From: Rhodobacteraceae bacterium HLUCCO18
Lineage (GTDB): Bacteria; Pseudomonadota; Alphaproteobacteria; Rhodobacterales; Rhodobacteraceae
DNA: 64,000 nucleotides
NCBI GenBank assembly: GCA_001314805.1
Contig: LJSY01000002.1
Coordinates: 1 to 64,000 of the forward strand
Direction of reading: 5' to 3'
A model generated the notes under the pieces. The model made no database searches and had not been told where the DNA came from. It worked only from the letters and a program-made list of their open reading frames with translations. Both the position numbers and the translations under genes were made by a program. Position 1 is the first letter of the stretch, and each line of letters opens with the position of its first letter. Below, in pieces: positions 40,375 through 49,670 of this stretch.

Positions 40375-40977
40375 ATGGTTTTGCCCCGACTTGTCCTCGC
40401 CTCCAGATCGGAATCCCGCTCCCGGATGCTCGTTGGCGCGGGCGTTGCCTTCGATCGGGAGCCGGTTCGAATCGACGAGGCCGCGATTCGTGCCTCTCTG
40501 GAGGCCGACGGCGCCTCGCCTCGGGACATCGCGGACGCCTTGGGCGAGTTCAAGGCGCGCAAGGGTCATGACAGGCACCCGGACGCGGCGGTCCTGGGAT
40601 CCGACCAGGTCCTTGCGCTCAAGGGCCGCGTCTTCGGTAAAGCGGCCGACCGTGAGGCCGCGGCGCATCAGCTCTCCGAGCTTCAAGGCCAGACTCACAT
40701 GCTTCTGTCGAGTGCCGTGATCTATCACGACGGCGCGCCTATCTGGCGCGGCATCGGCCAGGCCCGCATGACGATGCACACACTCACACCGGCCCAGATC
40801 GACGCCTATCTCGATATCGCCTGGCCGGAGGTGTCGTCCTCGGCCGGCGCGTACCATGCCGAGGCCTACGGCGCGCGCCTGTTCAGCAGGATCGACGGGG
40901 ACTGGTTCACCGTTCTTGGCCTGCCGCTTCTGGATGTGCTTTCTTTCCTGCGATTGCGAGGCTGGCTCACGCCATGA
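40375..40977 (+). CDS. maf: Maf family nucleotide pyrophosphatase
   Basis: Maf proteins hydrolyse canonical or modified nucleoside triphosphates and act in nucleotide-pool cleaning and division control. The 200 residues start MVLPRLVLASRSESRSRML, the substrate-loop signature, with AVLGSDQVLALKGRVFGKA (about 68-86) and the conserved SSAGAYHAEAYGARLF (about 154-169). A longer frame to 40288 adds 29 residues that run into the putative origin and look non-coding. The stop overlaps aroE by four bases. Confidence 0.92.
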   Translation: MVLPRLVLASRSESRSRMLVGAGVAFDREPVRIDEAAIRASLEADGASPRDIADALGEFKARKGHDRHPDAAVLGSDQVLALKGRVFGKAADREAAAHQLSELQGQTHMLLSSAVIYHDGAPIWRGIGQARMTMHTLTPAQIDAYLDIAWPEVSSSAGAYHAEAYGARLFSRIDGDWFTVLGLPLLDVLSFLRLRGWLTP

Positions 40978-41804
40978 AAAAAGACATTCCATTGGCCGGT
41001 GTCATCGGCGACCCGGTAGCCCACAGCCTGTCGCCAAAGCTCCATGGCCATTGGCTTGCGCGGTACGGACTGCGGGGACATTACATCCCGATGCGGGTCG
41101 CCCAGTCGGATCTTGTGCAAGTGCTTCGCACCCTGCCGCTGATGGGATTCAAGGGCGTGAACGTCACGATCCCGCACAAGGAACATGTGTTGTCTCTGGC
41201 CGACACGGTCACGGATCGCGCCGCGCTGATCGGGGCGGCCAATACGCTGACCTTCACTGGGCAGGGCAGGGTACAAGCCGACAACACCGATGGCAGCGGC
41301 TTTCTGTCCAATATCCGCCAGTCGATCCCGGGATGGAACGCAACGCAGGGGCCGGCCCTCGTTCTCGGCAGCGGGGGTGCGGCCAAAGCCATCGTCTGGG
41401 CGCTTCTCAACGATGGTGCGCCGGTCGTGCATGTCGCCAACCGCACACGCGCCCGCGCGGACGGTCTGAAGGAACAATTCGGCGCCAAGGTCGTGCCGCA
41501 GGACTGGACGGCGATCCCGGCGCTTGTCCGCGACGCGGCGCTGATCGTGAACACGACTTCTCTGGGGATGCAGGGGCAACCACCTCTTGCCGTGAGCCTT
41601 TCCGGCGTGAAACCCGTGACGGTGGTCACGGACATCGTCTACACGCCCCTGCGCACCCAATTGCTTGAAGAGGCGGAAAAGCACGGATGCCAGACCGTCG
41701 ACGGCCTCGGCATGCTGCTGCACCAGGCCGTGCCCGGCTTCGAACGCTGGTTCAGCTATACGCCGACCGTGGACGACGAGTTGCGCGCGGCGGTGCTGGC
41801 GTGA
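40974..41804 (+). CDS. aroE: Shikimate dehydrogenase
   Basis: AroE reduces 3-dehydroshikimate with NADPH in aromatic amino-acid synthesis. The 276 residues show the substrate-binding GVIGDPVAHSLSPKLHG (about 9-25), catalytic lysine region GVNVTIPHKEHVL (about 61-73), NADP fold VLGSGGAAKAIVWALL (about 128-143) and the C-terminal GLGMLLHQA. Its ends overlap maf and coaE (ATGA, GTGA), placing it in a tight maf-aroE-coaE-dnaQ operon. Confidence 0.97.
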   Translation: MKKDIPLAGVIGDPVAHSLSPKLHGHWLARYGLRGHYIPMRVAQSDLVQVLRTLPLMGFKGVNVTIPHKEHVLSLADTVTDRAALIGAANTLTFTGQGRVQADNTDGSGFLSNIRQSIPGWNATQGPALVLGSGGAAKAIVWALLNDGAPVVHVANRTRARADGLKEQFGAKVVPQDWTAIPALVRDAALIVNTTSLGMQGQPPLAVSLSGVKPVTVVTDIVYTPLRTQLLEEAEKHGCQTVDGLGMLLHQAVPGFERWFSYTPTVDDELRAAVLA

Positions 41805-42403
41805 CCCGGACGATCCTTGGTCTGACAGGTTCGATCGGGATGGGAAAGACTACCACGGCGCGCATGTTCGCGGAGCTGGGCGTGCCGGTCTGGGATGCAG
41901 ACGCGGCGGTGCACCGTATCTATGCCGCCGGCGGTGACGGGGCCCGCGCCCTGTCGGATATCGCGCCCGACGCGATTGAGGAGGATGGCGGCGTCAGCCG
42001 TGCGGCGCTCAGGACCGCGATCGCGGATAACCCCGATCTCCTGTACCGGATCGAGGCGCGCATTCATCCGCTCGTGGCGGAAGACAGGGCCGCGTTCCTG
42101 GCCGAACACGAAGGCGAAGATATCGTCGTTCTGGACATTCCCCTTCTGTTCGAGACGGGCGGCACGGGTCTGGTGGACAAGGTTGCCGTGGTCTCGACCT
42201 CGGCCGAGGAACAACGGCGCCGGGTTCTGGAACGACCGGGGATGGATGCCGAGACGTTCGAGCGTTTGCTGGCCCGACAGGTCCCCGACGCGGAAAAACG
42301 CGCGCGCGCGGACTTCATTATCCGGACGGATGACCTTGCGACGGCGCGTTCGGACGTGGAACACTTGTTGAGAGAAATTCGGGCAGGGAAAGACCATGCG
42401 TGA
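41801..42403 (+). CDS. coaE: Dephospho-CoA kinase
   Basis: CoaE carries out the last step of coenzyme A synthesis. From GTG 41801 the 200 residues begin TRTILGLTGSIGMGKTTTARMF with the P-loop. They continue with VWDADAAVHRIYA (about 32-44), VVLDIPLLFETG (about 108-119) and RQVPDAEKRARADFIIRT (about 160-177). The GTG overlaps the aroE stop, and its own end overlaps dnaQ by eight bases. A longer frame from 41687 would lie within aroE and is rejected. Confidence 0.96.
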   Translation: MTRTILGLTGSIGMGKTTTARMFAELGVPVWDADAAVHRIYAAGGDGARALSDIAPDAIEEDGGVSRAALRTAIADNPDLLYRIEARIHPLVAEDRAAFLAEHEGEDIVVLDIPLLFETGGTGLVDKVAVVSTSAEEQRRRVLERPGMDAETFERLLARQVPDAEKRARADFIIRTDDLATARSDVEHLLREIRAGKDHA

Positions 42404-43094
42404 GATCGTACTCGACACCGAGACCACGGGCCTAAACCCGTTCGACGGCCATCGCATCGTCGAGATCGGGGCGGTGGAACTGTGGCATCAGGTGCCCACC
42501 GGGCGCACCTATCACCAATATATCAACCCCGAACGCCCCATGCCGGAAGAGGCTTTCGCCGTCCACGGTATCGGTGACGCGTTCCTTGCCGACAAACCCG
42601 TCTTCACGGCCATCGCGCAGGCTTTCATCGACTTCATCGAGGAGTCGAAGCTCGTTATTCACAACGCATCCTTCGACATGCGTTTCCTGAACGCCGAGCT
42701 TGAATGGGCGGGGCTGCGCCCCATCCCGGGCGATCAGGCCATCGACACGCTGGAGATCGCCCGCCGGCGGTTTCCCGGATCGCCGGCGTCGCTCGATGCG
42801 CTCTGCCGGCGGTTCGGGATCGACAATTCCATGCGCGACAAGCACGGCGCGTTGCTTGACTCCGAAATCCTAGCTGACGTCTATCTGGAACTGATCGGCG
42901 GCCGGCAGTCTGGGTTCGAACTGGACCAGGGCTCACGCGGCTCCACCACGACGGCGCAGCCCAACTGGCGCCCCGCCCCACGTCCCGCGAAGCTTCCCGC
43001 GCGGGTGACCGAGGCCGAGACCGCCGCCCACGCGGCGTTCATCGAGGAACTCGGACCGGACGCGATCTGGACGCGGTCCCGGTCCGGGTCCTGA
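42396..43094 (+). CDS. dnaQ: DNA polymerase III epsilon subunit (proofreading exonuclease)
   Basis: DnaQ edits mistakes made by the replicative polymerase. The 232 residues contain DEDDh exonuclease motifs: Exo I VLDTETTGLNPFDGHRIVEIG (the 20 residues after V are about 6-25), Exo II HNASFDMRFLNAEL (about 88-101) and Exo III HGALLDSEILADVYLEL (about 149-165). The variable tail after residue 180 probably contacts the alpha subunit. It ends 6 bp from the convergent secB stop. Confidence 0.96.
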   Translation: MREIVLDTETTGLNPFDGHRIVEIGAVELWHQVPTGRTYHQYINPERPMPEEAFAVHGIGDAFLADKPVFTAIAQAFIDFIEESKLVIHNASFDMRFLNAELEWAGLRPIPGDQAIDTLEIARRRFPGSPASLDALCRRFGIDNSMRDKHGALLDSEILADVYLELIGGRQSGFELDQGSRGSTTTAQPNWRPAPRPAKLPARVTEAETAAHAAFIEELGPDAIWTRSRSGS

Positions 43095-43100
43095 TCCGCC

Positions 43101-43634
43101 TCAGGCGTTCGTCGGCTGCTGCTGCTGCGCCGCGCGCTGCGCCAACTGCTGACGATAGAGCGCGACGAAATCGATCTGGTCGAGGTTCAGCGGCGGGAAG
43201 CCACCGTCCCGTGTCACATCGGCCACGATGCGGCGCACGAAGGGAAACAGCATGCGTGGGCATTCGATCAGCAGATAAGGGTGCAACTGCTGCTCCGGCA
43301 CGTTCTCGATCTTGAAGATGCCGCCATACTCGAGTTCCAGCAGGAAGACCGGCTCGGGGGTGTCCCCCTTCGTCTTGCTTTCGATCTTCAGCTTCATGAC
43401 GATATCGTACTGACCCTCGGCCTCGCGCTTGCGCGCATCGAGAGCGACCTGAACCTGAATATCGGGTTGGGTCTGGCCCTGTAGGGATTTCTGTGCCGCG
43501 ATGTTCTCGAAAGACATGTCACGGATGAACTGTCCCAGGACCTGCATGCGCGGAAGCTCGACCTGCGCCTGTTGCGCCGGCGCTGCGCCGTTTCCGGAAG
43601 TCGCGCCGTTTTCGCCGCCGTTCGTGTCGGACAT
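43101..43634 (-). CDS. secB: Protein-export chaperone SecB
   Basis: SecB keeps precursors unfolded and passes them to SecA. The product (177 residues from ATG 43634) has a low-complexity N-terminus rich in G, N and A, then the SecB core: VLGQFIRDMSFENIAA (about 32-47), VFLLELEYGGIFKIENVP, and ECPRMLFPFVRRIVADVTRDGGFPPLNLDQIDF-type end. The last segment carries the SecA-binding surface. GGAGA lies before the chosen ATG. The tail is Q-rich (QQQQ). It is convergent with dnaQ. Confidence 0.95.
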   Translation of the reverse strand: MSDTNGGENGATSGNGAAPAQQAQVELPRMQVLGQFIRDMSFENIAAQKSLQGQTQPDIQVQVALDARKREAEGQYDIVMKLKIESKTKGDTPEPVFLLELEYGGIFKIENVPEQQLHPYLLIECPRMLFPFVRRIVADVTRDGGFPPLNLDQIDFVALYRQQLAQRAAQQQQPTNA

Positions 43635-43687
43635 CTTGGTCTCCATCTGATCTGTCGGCGGACCTCTAGCAGCAGGCGCGGCCGGTC

Positions 43688-44164
43688 TCAATGCCGTGTC
43701 CAGCCCGAAGGCCCGTTACGTGGCGACGTGTCCTTGACCTCATACTCGCCTTCAATGATGTCGCTGTCCATCGGATTGGAGGGCCGCCAATGCGGATTTC
43801 CGCCCGACACGGTGTGGATCTCCACGCGTTGCTTGAGCCACCGCAAAAGGAAATTCCGAACCCCGGGCACGAGCAGCGCGAAGCCCACGGCGTCCGTGAA
43901 GAAGCCCGGCGTAAGCAGAAGCGCACCCGAAAACAGGATCATCGCGCCATGGGCAAGCGTGTCCGTCGGGTCCCGCAATTCGTCGAAACTCCGCCGCAGA
44001 CGCTGCAGCGCCTGACTTCCCTGCGACCGGACCAGCACCGTTCCCGCCACCGCGGTCGCAACCACGATGCCCAGCGTCGGCCAGAGGCCGATCCAGCCAC
44101 CGACCTGGATGAACAGGGCGATCTCGATCAACGGAACGAGCAGGAACAGAAAAAACAGCCACAT
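43688..44164 (-). CDS. fxsA: FxsA family membrane protein
   Basis: FxsA is a small inner-membrane protein of unknown mechanism, first known from phage-exclusion suppression in E. coli. The 158 residues start MWLFFLFLLVPLIEIALFI, the family signature, with further hydrophobic stretches at about 25-43 (GLWPTLGIVVATAVAGTVL) and 70-100 (GAMILFSGALLLTPGFFTD). A soluble tail follows. It sits 53 bp upstream of secB on the same strand, a common arrangement, and diverges from the Tim44-like gene. Confidence 0.92.
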   Translation of the reverse strand: MWLFFLFLLVPLIEIALFIQVGGWIGLWPTLGIVVATAVAGTVLVRSQGSQALQRLRRSFDELRDPTDTLAHGAMILFSGALLLTPGFFTDAVGFALLVPGVRNFLLRWLKQRVEIHTVSGGNPHWRPSNPMDSDIIEGEYEVKDTSPRNGPSGWTRH

Positions 44165-44315
44165 GTTTCGGCTCTCCGGCGTTTGGGACAAAAACGACCG
44201 CCTTGCCTCGCGATTCCCCGCGACCAAGGGGCAATGGACTTGATGATCACCCTCACCTACATATGTGGCCTGTAGCTCACGTTCAAAGCCCCTTCCGCCC
44301 GTCGAGGTCCCCAAG

Positions 44316-44975
44316 ATGAATTCATCCTTGCTGTCGCTCCTTGTGCTGGCCGGCATTGCGATCTTCCTGATCCTGCGTTTGCGCAGCGTGCTCGGCACCC
44401 GCGACGGGTTCGAGAAACCGCAGGCGCGCACGACGCCGGAACGCTCCGGTCCCCGCCGCGATTTCGAGGTGATCGAAGGCGGACCCGATGACGACATCAT
44501 CGACCACGTCGAAACCGACAGCGACGCCGCCAAGGCGCTTGCGGCCATGAAGATGGCGGAGCCCGGCTTCAATGTCCGCGAGTTCCTGCAAGGCGCGCGC
44601 GGCGCCTACGAGATGATCCTGATGGCGTTCGAAAACGGAGACGTGAACACGCTGCGCGACTTTCTCGCGCCCGACGTGCTGGAAACATTCGAGACCGTCA
44701 TCGACCAGCGCGCCGACCAGGGCCTGCGGATCGAGGCGGAATTCGTCGGCATCCGTGAGCTTGCCCTGCAAAACGCGAGTTTCGACAGGGAAACCGGCGA
44801 GGCGGAGATCACCGTGCGTTTCGTTGGTGAGCTGACCTCGGTCGTGCGCAACAGCGATGACGAGATCATCGAGGGCAGTGCCAGCGAGATCAAGCGCCAG
44901 CGCGATATCTGGACTTTCGCGAGGACCATGGGACAGGACAATCCCAACTGGCTCCTGGTGGCGACCGACGTATGA
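44316..44975 (+). CDS. Tim44-like (TimA family) protein
   Basis: A membrane-anchored protein with a Tim44-type domain, related to the mitochondrial import factor. The 219 residues have one N-terminal hydrophobic helix (LLSLLVLAGIAIFLILRL, about 5-22), an acidic linker and a Tim44/NTF2-like domain from about 75 (FLQGARGAYEMILMAFENGD, then FLAPDVLETFETVI) to the end (WTFARTMGQDNPNWLLVATD). Its bacterial function is not settled; the neighbouring secB and fxsA genes and mltA suggest envelope or export work. Confidence 0.85.
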   Translation: MNSSLLSLLVLAGIAIFLILRLRSVLGTRDGFEKPQARTTPERSGPRRDFEVIEGGPDDDIIDHVETDSDAAKALAAMKMAEPGFNVREFLQGARGAYEMILMAFENGDVNTLRDFLAPDVLETFETVIDQRADQGLRIEAEFVGIRELALQNASFDRETGEAEITVRFVGELTSVVRNSDDEIIEGSASEIKRQRDIWTFARTMGQDNPNWLLVATDV

Positions 44976-44978
44976 GCC

Positions 44979-46013
44979 ATGCCGCGCGCGCGAAGCATTC
45001 TCGCGATGCTGGCACTCGGGGCCGCCTTCCAGGCCACGTCCGGTGTGGCTGAGACGCCTGCGCGACTGATCGATTTCGCCGAGTTGGACGGCTGGGCATC
45101 CGACGACCATGCCGAAGCGCTCGCCGTATTCCGCAACACCTGCATGGATTTCGACGAACCTGACTGGCAGGGGCTGTGCGCCATCGCGGCCACGGCCCCC
45201 GACGCCCGGACCTTCTTCGAGCTCTTCTTTCGCCCGGTCCTGATCGGCGGGGACCGGACCGCGCTGTTCACCGGTTATTTCGAGCCGGAGCTTGACGGCT
45301 CACGCACCAGAACCGCCCGTTTCCGCCATCCCGTCTATCGCGTGCCACCCGAACTTGGCGAGGGCCCATGGCTCAGCCGGGCCGAGATCGAGACGACTGG
45401 CGTTCTTGAGGGTCGTGGCCTCGAAATCGCTTGGGTCGATGACGCGGTGGAGCTGTTCTTTCTCCAGATCCAGGGATCGGGACGCATCCGCCTGACGGAT
45501 GGAACGATCATCCGCGTGGGCTACGGCGCGCGCAACGGCCATGAATACCGGTCAATCGGGCGGGAGATGGTGCGCCGGGGGATTTACCAGCCCCATCAGG
45601 TTTCGGCCCCGGTGATCGCGAACTGGGTGCGGCGCAACCCCGATGCCGGGCAGCAATTGCTGCACCACAACCCCTCCTACATCTTCTTCCGCGAGGTCGA
45701 CCTTCCCGACCCGGATATCGGGCCGTTGGGCGCGATGAACCGGTCGATCACGCCGCTCAGGACGATCGCGATCGATCCGACCTACACGCCGTTGGGCGCC
45801 CCGGTGTGGATCGAGAAAGCGGGCGCCGCGCCGATGCACCGGCTGATGATCGCGCAGGACACGGGCGGTGCGATCCGGGGACCGCAGCGGGCGGATATCT
45901 TCTACGGGTTCGGGGATGACGCCGGCAGCGCCGCCGGAACGATCCGGGACCCCGGGCGCATGGTCGTGCTGCTGCCGATCGAACGCGCGCACCAGGCCGT
46001 TCCGGACGCGTGA
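44979..46013 (+). CDS. mltA: Membrane-bound lytic murein transglycosylase A
   Basis: MltA cleaves peptidoglycan between MurNAc and GlcNAc, forming 1,6-anhydro ends. The 344 residues begin with a signal peptide (about 1-24) without a lipoprotein cysteine, so this form may be periplasmic, not lipid-anchored. The MltA barrel region spans TALFTGYFEPELDGSRTR to QIQGSGRIRLTDG (about 80-175). The C-terminal 3D domain holds AIDPTYTPLGAPVWI and IAQDTGGAIRGPQRADIFYGFG, with the catalytic aspartates. It follows the Tim44-like gene by 3 bp. Confidence 0.94.
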   Translation: MPRARSILAMLALGAAFQATSGVAETPARLIDFAELDGWASDDHAEALAVFRNTCMDFDEPDWQGLCAIAATAPDARTFFELFFRPVLIGGDRTALFTGYFEPELDGSRTRTARFRHPVYRVPPELGEGPWLSRAEIETTGVLEGRGLEIAWVDDAVELFFLQIQGSGRIRLTDGTIIRVGYGARNGHEYRSIGREMVRRGIYQPHQVSAPVIANWVRRNPDAGQQLLHHNPSYIFFREVDLPDPDIGPLGAMNRSITPLRTIAIDPTYTPLGAPVWIEKAGAAPMHRLMIAQDTGGAIRGPQRADIFYGFGDDAGSAAGTIRDPGRMVVLLPIERAHQAVPDA

Positions 46014-46017
46014 GATC

Positions 46018-46632
46018 ATGGCGCGTCGGAAAAAAGGCCTGTCGAGCGAGGACCGGGACCTTTGGGACCGCGTTAAACGGACGGCCAAGCCACTTGCGCC
46101 GCCCAAGCTGCACACGCCGTCCAGCGAGGCGCGCTCGCCACCGCAAGCTCGCCCTGAGCGGACGCCCCCGGACGCCCCCGCATCGATCGATCCGTTTCGC
46201 ATCGGGCAGGCCGCGACCGCGCCGTCATCGCCGCAACCGCGGCACGATCTGTCGGACCGTCTGGCGCAGGCGCCGATCCGCATGAAGCAGACCGCACATC
46301 GCAGGATGATCCGCGGCAAGCTGAAGCCCGAGGCTCGCATCGACCTCCACGGCATGACCCTGTCCGAGGCACATCCCGCGCTGGTGGATTTCGTGATCGG
46401 CGCCCATGCCCGTGGCCAACGCCTGTTGCTGGTGATCACCGGCAAGGGCCGGAGTGCCGCCGCGCAGGAGGATTACGGCCCGATCCCGATCCGGCGCGGG
46501 GTTCTGAAACAGCAGGTTCCCGGCTGGCTGACGGCGCCGCCGCTCGGGCCGCTGGTCCTCGAAATCCGCGAGGCGCATCAGCGCCATGGCGGCGGCGGCG
46601 CCTATTACGTCTATCTCAGGCGACCGCGTTAG
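46018..46632 (+). CDS. Smr/MutS2-domain protein
   Basis: The 204-residue product has a basic, proline-rich N-terminal half (about 1-95) and a C-terminal Smr domain marked by IDLHGMTLSEAHPALVDFV (about 105-123), LLLVITGKGRS (about 138-148) and a GALRQ-like end region. Smr domains are nicking endonucleases or RNA/ribosome-associated nucleases; which one applies here is unknown. It follows mltA by 4 bp and converges on hslU. I place the start at ATG 46018 since the earlier frame overlaps mltA. Confidence 0.88.
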   Translation: MARRKKGLSSEDRDLWDRVKRTAKPLAPPKLHTPSSEARSPPQARPERTPPDAPASIDPFRIGQAATAPSSPQPRHDLSDRLAQAPIRMKQTAHRRMIRGKLKPEARIDLHGMTLSEAHPALVDFVIGAHARGQRLLLVITGKGRSAAAQEDYGPIPIRRGVLKQQVPGWLTAPPLGPLVLEIREAHQRHGGGGAYYVYLRRPR

Positions 46633-46634
46633 CG

Positions 46635-47945
46635 TCAGAGAACGTAACGGCTGAGATCAGCACTCCGCGTCAGCTCGCCCAGGTTCGTCTCGACGAAATC
46701 CGCGTCAACGGTGACACCATCGCCGGCGCGATCCGGCGCGTTGAAGCTGAGGTCCTCGAACACGCGTTCCATCACGGTATAAAGACGCCGGGCGCCGATA
46801 TTCTCGATCGACTGGTTCACGTCCGCCGCGATCTTGGCCAGCGCCGCGATCCCGTCCTCGGTGAATGTCACCGTGACCTCCTCCGTCGCCATCAGGGCAG
46901 TGTATTGCCGGGTCAGCGCGTTGTCGGTCTCGGTCAGGATGCGCACGAAATCCTCTTCGGTCAGCGCGCGCAGGTTCACGCGGATCGGCAGACGCCCCTG
47001 CAGTTCCGGCAGCAGGTCCGAGGGTTTGGCGATGTGAAACGCGCCGCTTGCGATGAACAGGATATGGTCCGTCTTGACCGGACCGTGCTTGGTGGAAACC
47101 GTTGTCCCCTCGATCAGCGGCAGCAGGTCGCGCTGCACGCCCTCCCGGCTGACGTCGCCGCCGCGCACGTCCTGCCGCGTGGCGACCTTGTCGATCTCGT
47201 CGATGAAGACGATGCCGTTCTGTTCCACGGCGCGCACTGCTTCCTTGGTGACCATCTCGGGGTCGAGCAGCTTGTCGGCCTCCTCCTGCAGAAGCACCTC
47301 GTAGCTGGCCGCGACGCTCATCCGGCGGCGCACGGTGCGCTGCCCGAAGGCCTTTCCGAAGATGTCGCCCAGGTTCATCATCCCCCCGCCCATTCCGGGC
47401 GGCTGGCCGGGGATCTCCATGCCCTGAAGCGGGTTCGAGGTGTCGGCCACCTCCAGCTCGATGATGGTGTCGTCAAGCTCACCCGAGCGGAGTTTCTTGC
47501 GGAACATCTCGCGCGTCTGGTCGCGGGCGCCGTCACCGGCCAGCGCCTCGATCACGCGTTCCTCGGCGGCTTCGTGCGCCTTGGTCTTTACCTCCTCGCG
47601 GAGGTTTTCGCGCACCATGGCCTGCGCGGCATCCACGAGGTCACGGATGATCTGTTCCACGTCCCGGCCGACATAGCCGACCTCGGTGTATTTCGTGGCC
47701 TCCACCTTGATGAACGGCGCGCGGGCGAGCTTGGCCAGCCGCCGCGAGATCTCGGTCTTGCCGACGCCGGTGGGGCCGATCATCAGGATGTTCTTCGGAT
47801 AGACCTCCTCGCGCAGGTCGTCGCCCAGCTGCTTGCGCCGCCAGCGGTTCCTGAGCGCCACGGCCACGGCGCGCTTGGCGTCCTTCTGGCCGATGATGAA
47901 CCGGTCGAGTTCCGAGACGATCTCGCGGGGGGTCAGGTCGGTCAA
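46635..47945 (-). CDS. hslU: ATP-dependent protease ATPase subunit HslU
   Basis: HslU unfolds substrates and feeds them into the HslV peptidase. The 436 residues, from TTG 47945, include [21 protein letters not shown] (the 20 residues after S are about 11-30), Walker [15 protein letters not shown] (about 58-71), Walker [11 protein letters not shown] (about 250-259), sensor residues and the C-terminal tail ending DLSRYVL, which docks into HslV. The TTG overlaps the upstream membrane-protein gene stop (TTGA), and no ATG fits better. It is the last gene of the hslV-membrane protein-hslU operon. Confidence 0.97.
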   Translation of the reverse strand: MTDLTPREIVSELDRFIIGQKDAKRAVAVALRNRWRRKQLGDDLREEVYPKNILMIGPTGVGKTEISRRLAKLARAPFIKVEATKYTEVGYVGRDVEQIIRDLVDAAQAMVRENLREEVKTKAHEAAEERVIEALAGDGARDQTREMFRKKLRSGELDDTIIELEVADTSNPLQGMEIPGQPPGMGGGMMNLGDIFGKAFGQRTVRRRMSVAASYEVLLQEEADKLLDPEMVTKEAVRAVEQNGIVFIDEIDKVATRQDVRGGDVSREGVQRDLLPLIEGTTVSTKHGPVKTDHILFIASGAFHIAKPSDLLPELQGRLPIRVNLRALTEEDFVRILTETDNALTRQYTALMATEEVTVTFTEDGIAALAKIAADVNQSIENIGARRLYTVMERVFEDLSFNAPDRAGDGVTVDADFVETNLGELTRSADLSRYVL

Positions 47946-49021
47946 GCTGGCGTTTCCTTTTGCAGCAAATCGTAGGGGGGAAGCCGGGTCTTGCCCGGGA
48001 AGGTCGGCAGGGCGCGCATGATGGCGCGGCGCAGCAACTCCCATTGAGCACCCAGCAGGACGAGGCCCGCGCCCAGCGTGAGGATCACGAAGAATGCCTG
48101 CCCCTCGGCCACTGCGACGGCAAGCGCCACCACGTAGCCCACGCCCGAGACGAGAAAGGACCGCCGGTCGATCACCACCGCCACGACGGCCATAAGCGCA
48201 ACGAAGGCCGCCAGCATGATCTGCGCGGGGATGGTGCCCGCATCGAACAGCGTCAGCGCGATGGTGTTCACGATGGCCGGCGCCGCGATCACGTGCAGCC
48301 AGAAGCCCGAGGCCGCGCGCCGGGTCACGCGGTGCGGGTCGGACATGTCGAAGGACATGGCGACGATCAGGCCGATCAGCCCAAGCGCCATGGTGACGAT
48401 GGCAAAGGGTCCATCCGCGCTGAGCAGGAAGATGTCGCGCGGCGTTTCGGGGAAGGACCCGCCAAGCGTGGTGATGCCGAACACGGTCGCATAGACGGCG
48501 GCCGCGATCAGAGCGACCGTGAAGGGCACCCGGAACAGCGCGTAATAGCCGCTCAGTGCCACGCAGGCGATGGCCGCCGCGCAGGTCAGCGTCTGCGGTG
48601 TGTTGAGGTCCAGCATAGCCGAAAACGCCATGCCGAACTGTCCCGCCAGCAGCCCGAACATCACCGACAGCGCGATGGAGGGCGCCACCATGCGCCGCGT
48701 CAGCGTGAAATACCGTGCCAGCAGGATCACCGCCCCCATGCCGAGCACCGCGTAGACCATCCCGAGGATATAGCCGCTGGTGGTGCCCAGAATGGTCATC
48801 CCGGTGACGCCGGCGAACCCCATGTAGAGGATGACAAGACCCACCACGATGAAGATCTCGTTGAACCCCTTGAAGAGCTCGAAGGGCTCATCACGGCCAT
48901 CAAGATGCGCCCGCACGCCCGAACGCTGCTCGGAAAGGACCACGAGCGAGGCCGCCTGCGCCTCGCTCAAGGTCCCGGAGGCGACGGCGGCCCTCAGATC
49001 GTCGCGGGAAATCCCGGTCAT
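47942..49021 (-). CDS. Multi-pass membrane protein (DUF2157-like) between hslV and hslU
   Basis: I recognise no enzyme motif. The 359 residues have a soluble N-terminus (about 1-50, [22 protein letters not shown]) resembling a DUF2157 domain, then about ten hydrophobic segments (for example [20 protein letters not shown], about 56-75; [15 protein letters not shown]-like text near 200). The gene overlaps hslV by four bases and hslU by four bases, so it is translated with the protease subunits. A role in membrane linkage or stress control is possible but not shown. Confidence 0.85.
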   Translation of the reverse strand: MTGISRDDLRAAVASGTLSEAQAASLVVLSEQRSGVRAHLDGRDEPFELFKGFNEIFIVVGLVILYMGFAGVTGMTILGTTSGYILGMVYAVLGMGAVILLARYFTLTRRMVAPSIALSVMFGLLAGQFGMAFSAMLDLNTPQTLTCAAAIACVALSGYYALFRVPFTVALIAAAVYATVFGITTLGGSFPETPRDIFLLSADGPFAIVTMALGLIGLIVAMSFDMSDPHRVTRRAASGFWLHVIAAPAIVNTIALTLFDAGTIPAQIMLAAFVALMAVVAVVIDRRSFLVSGVGYVVALAVAVAEGQAFFVILTLGAGLVLLGAQWELLRRAIMRALPTFPGKTRLPPYDLLQKETPA

Positions 49022-49575
49022 CCGCCGATGCGCTCCACGGTCAGGTTTCCGTTGGTGTAGACGCAGATATCGGCCGCGATCGCCATGGCGTCGCGCGCGA
49101 TGGTCTCGGCGTCCTTGTCCGTCTCCATCATCGCCCGCGCGGCGGCCAAAGCGTAATTGCCGCCCGACCCGATGGCGGCGATCCCGTGTTCGGGCTCCAG
49201 CACGTCGCCCGCCCCCGTGATGATGTATAGCTCGGCCCCATCGGTCACGATCAGCATCGCCTCGAGCTTCTGGAGGTACTTGTCGGTGCGCCAGTCCTTG
49301 GCCAGCTCGACGCAGCCGCGCTGAAGCTGTCCGGGCGTCGCCTCGAGTTTCGCCTCAAGCCGCTCCAGCAGCGTGAAGGCATCCGCCGTGGACCCGGCGA
49401 AGCCCGCGACCACGTCATGGCCGCCGGGCGACAGGCGCCGGACCTTCCGTGCGCTGCCCTTGATGACGGTCTGGCCAAGGCTCACCTGGCCGTCGCCGGC
49501 GACGACCACTTCGCCGTTTTTCCTGACGCCGATGATCGTCGTGCCGTGCCAGCCGGGGAAATCGCTGTCTGCCAT
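49018..49575 (-). CDS. hslV: ATP-dependent protease peptidase subunit HslV
   Basis: HslV is the N-terminal-threonine peptidase of the HslUV complex. The 185 residues have an 11-residue propeptide ([11 protein letters not shown]) before the catalytic Thr12 in [21 protein letters not shown], longer than in E. coli where only Met is removed. The rest includes [21 protein letters not shown] and [14 protein letters not shown], standard for the family. It is the first gene of the operon and lies 95 bp from the end of crtC, marking the boundary of the photosynthesis cluster. Confidence 0.97.
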   Translation of the reverse strand: MADSDFPGWHGTTIIGVRKNGEVVVAGDGQVSLGQTVIKGSARKVRRLSPGGHDVVAGFAGSTADAFTLLERLEAKLEATPGQLQRGCVELAKDWRTDKYLQKLEAMLIVTDGAELYIITGAGDVLEPEHGIAAIGSGGNYALAAARAMMETDKDAETIARDAMAIAADICVYTNGNLTVERIGG

Positions 49576-49670
49576 GGGGCCTCCATCTTTGGCCCTATAT
49601 GGAATGCCCCGTCCCGTGCCGCAAGCGTAGGGCGGGGCTTGACCCGCCGCCCCTTGTCCTCAGCGGCCCC

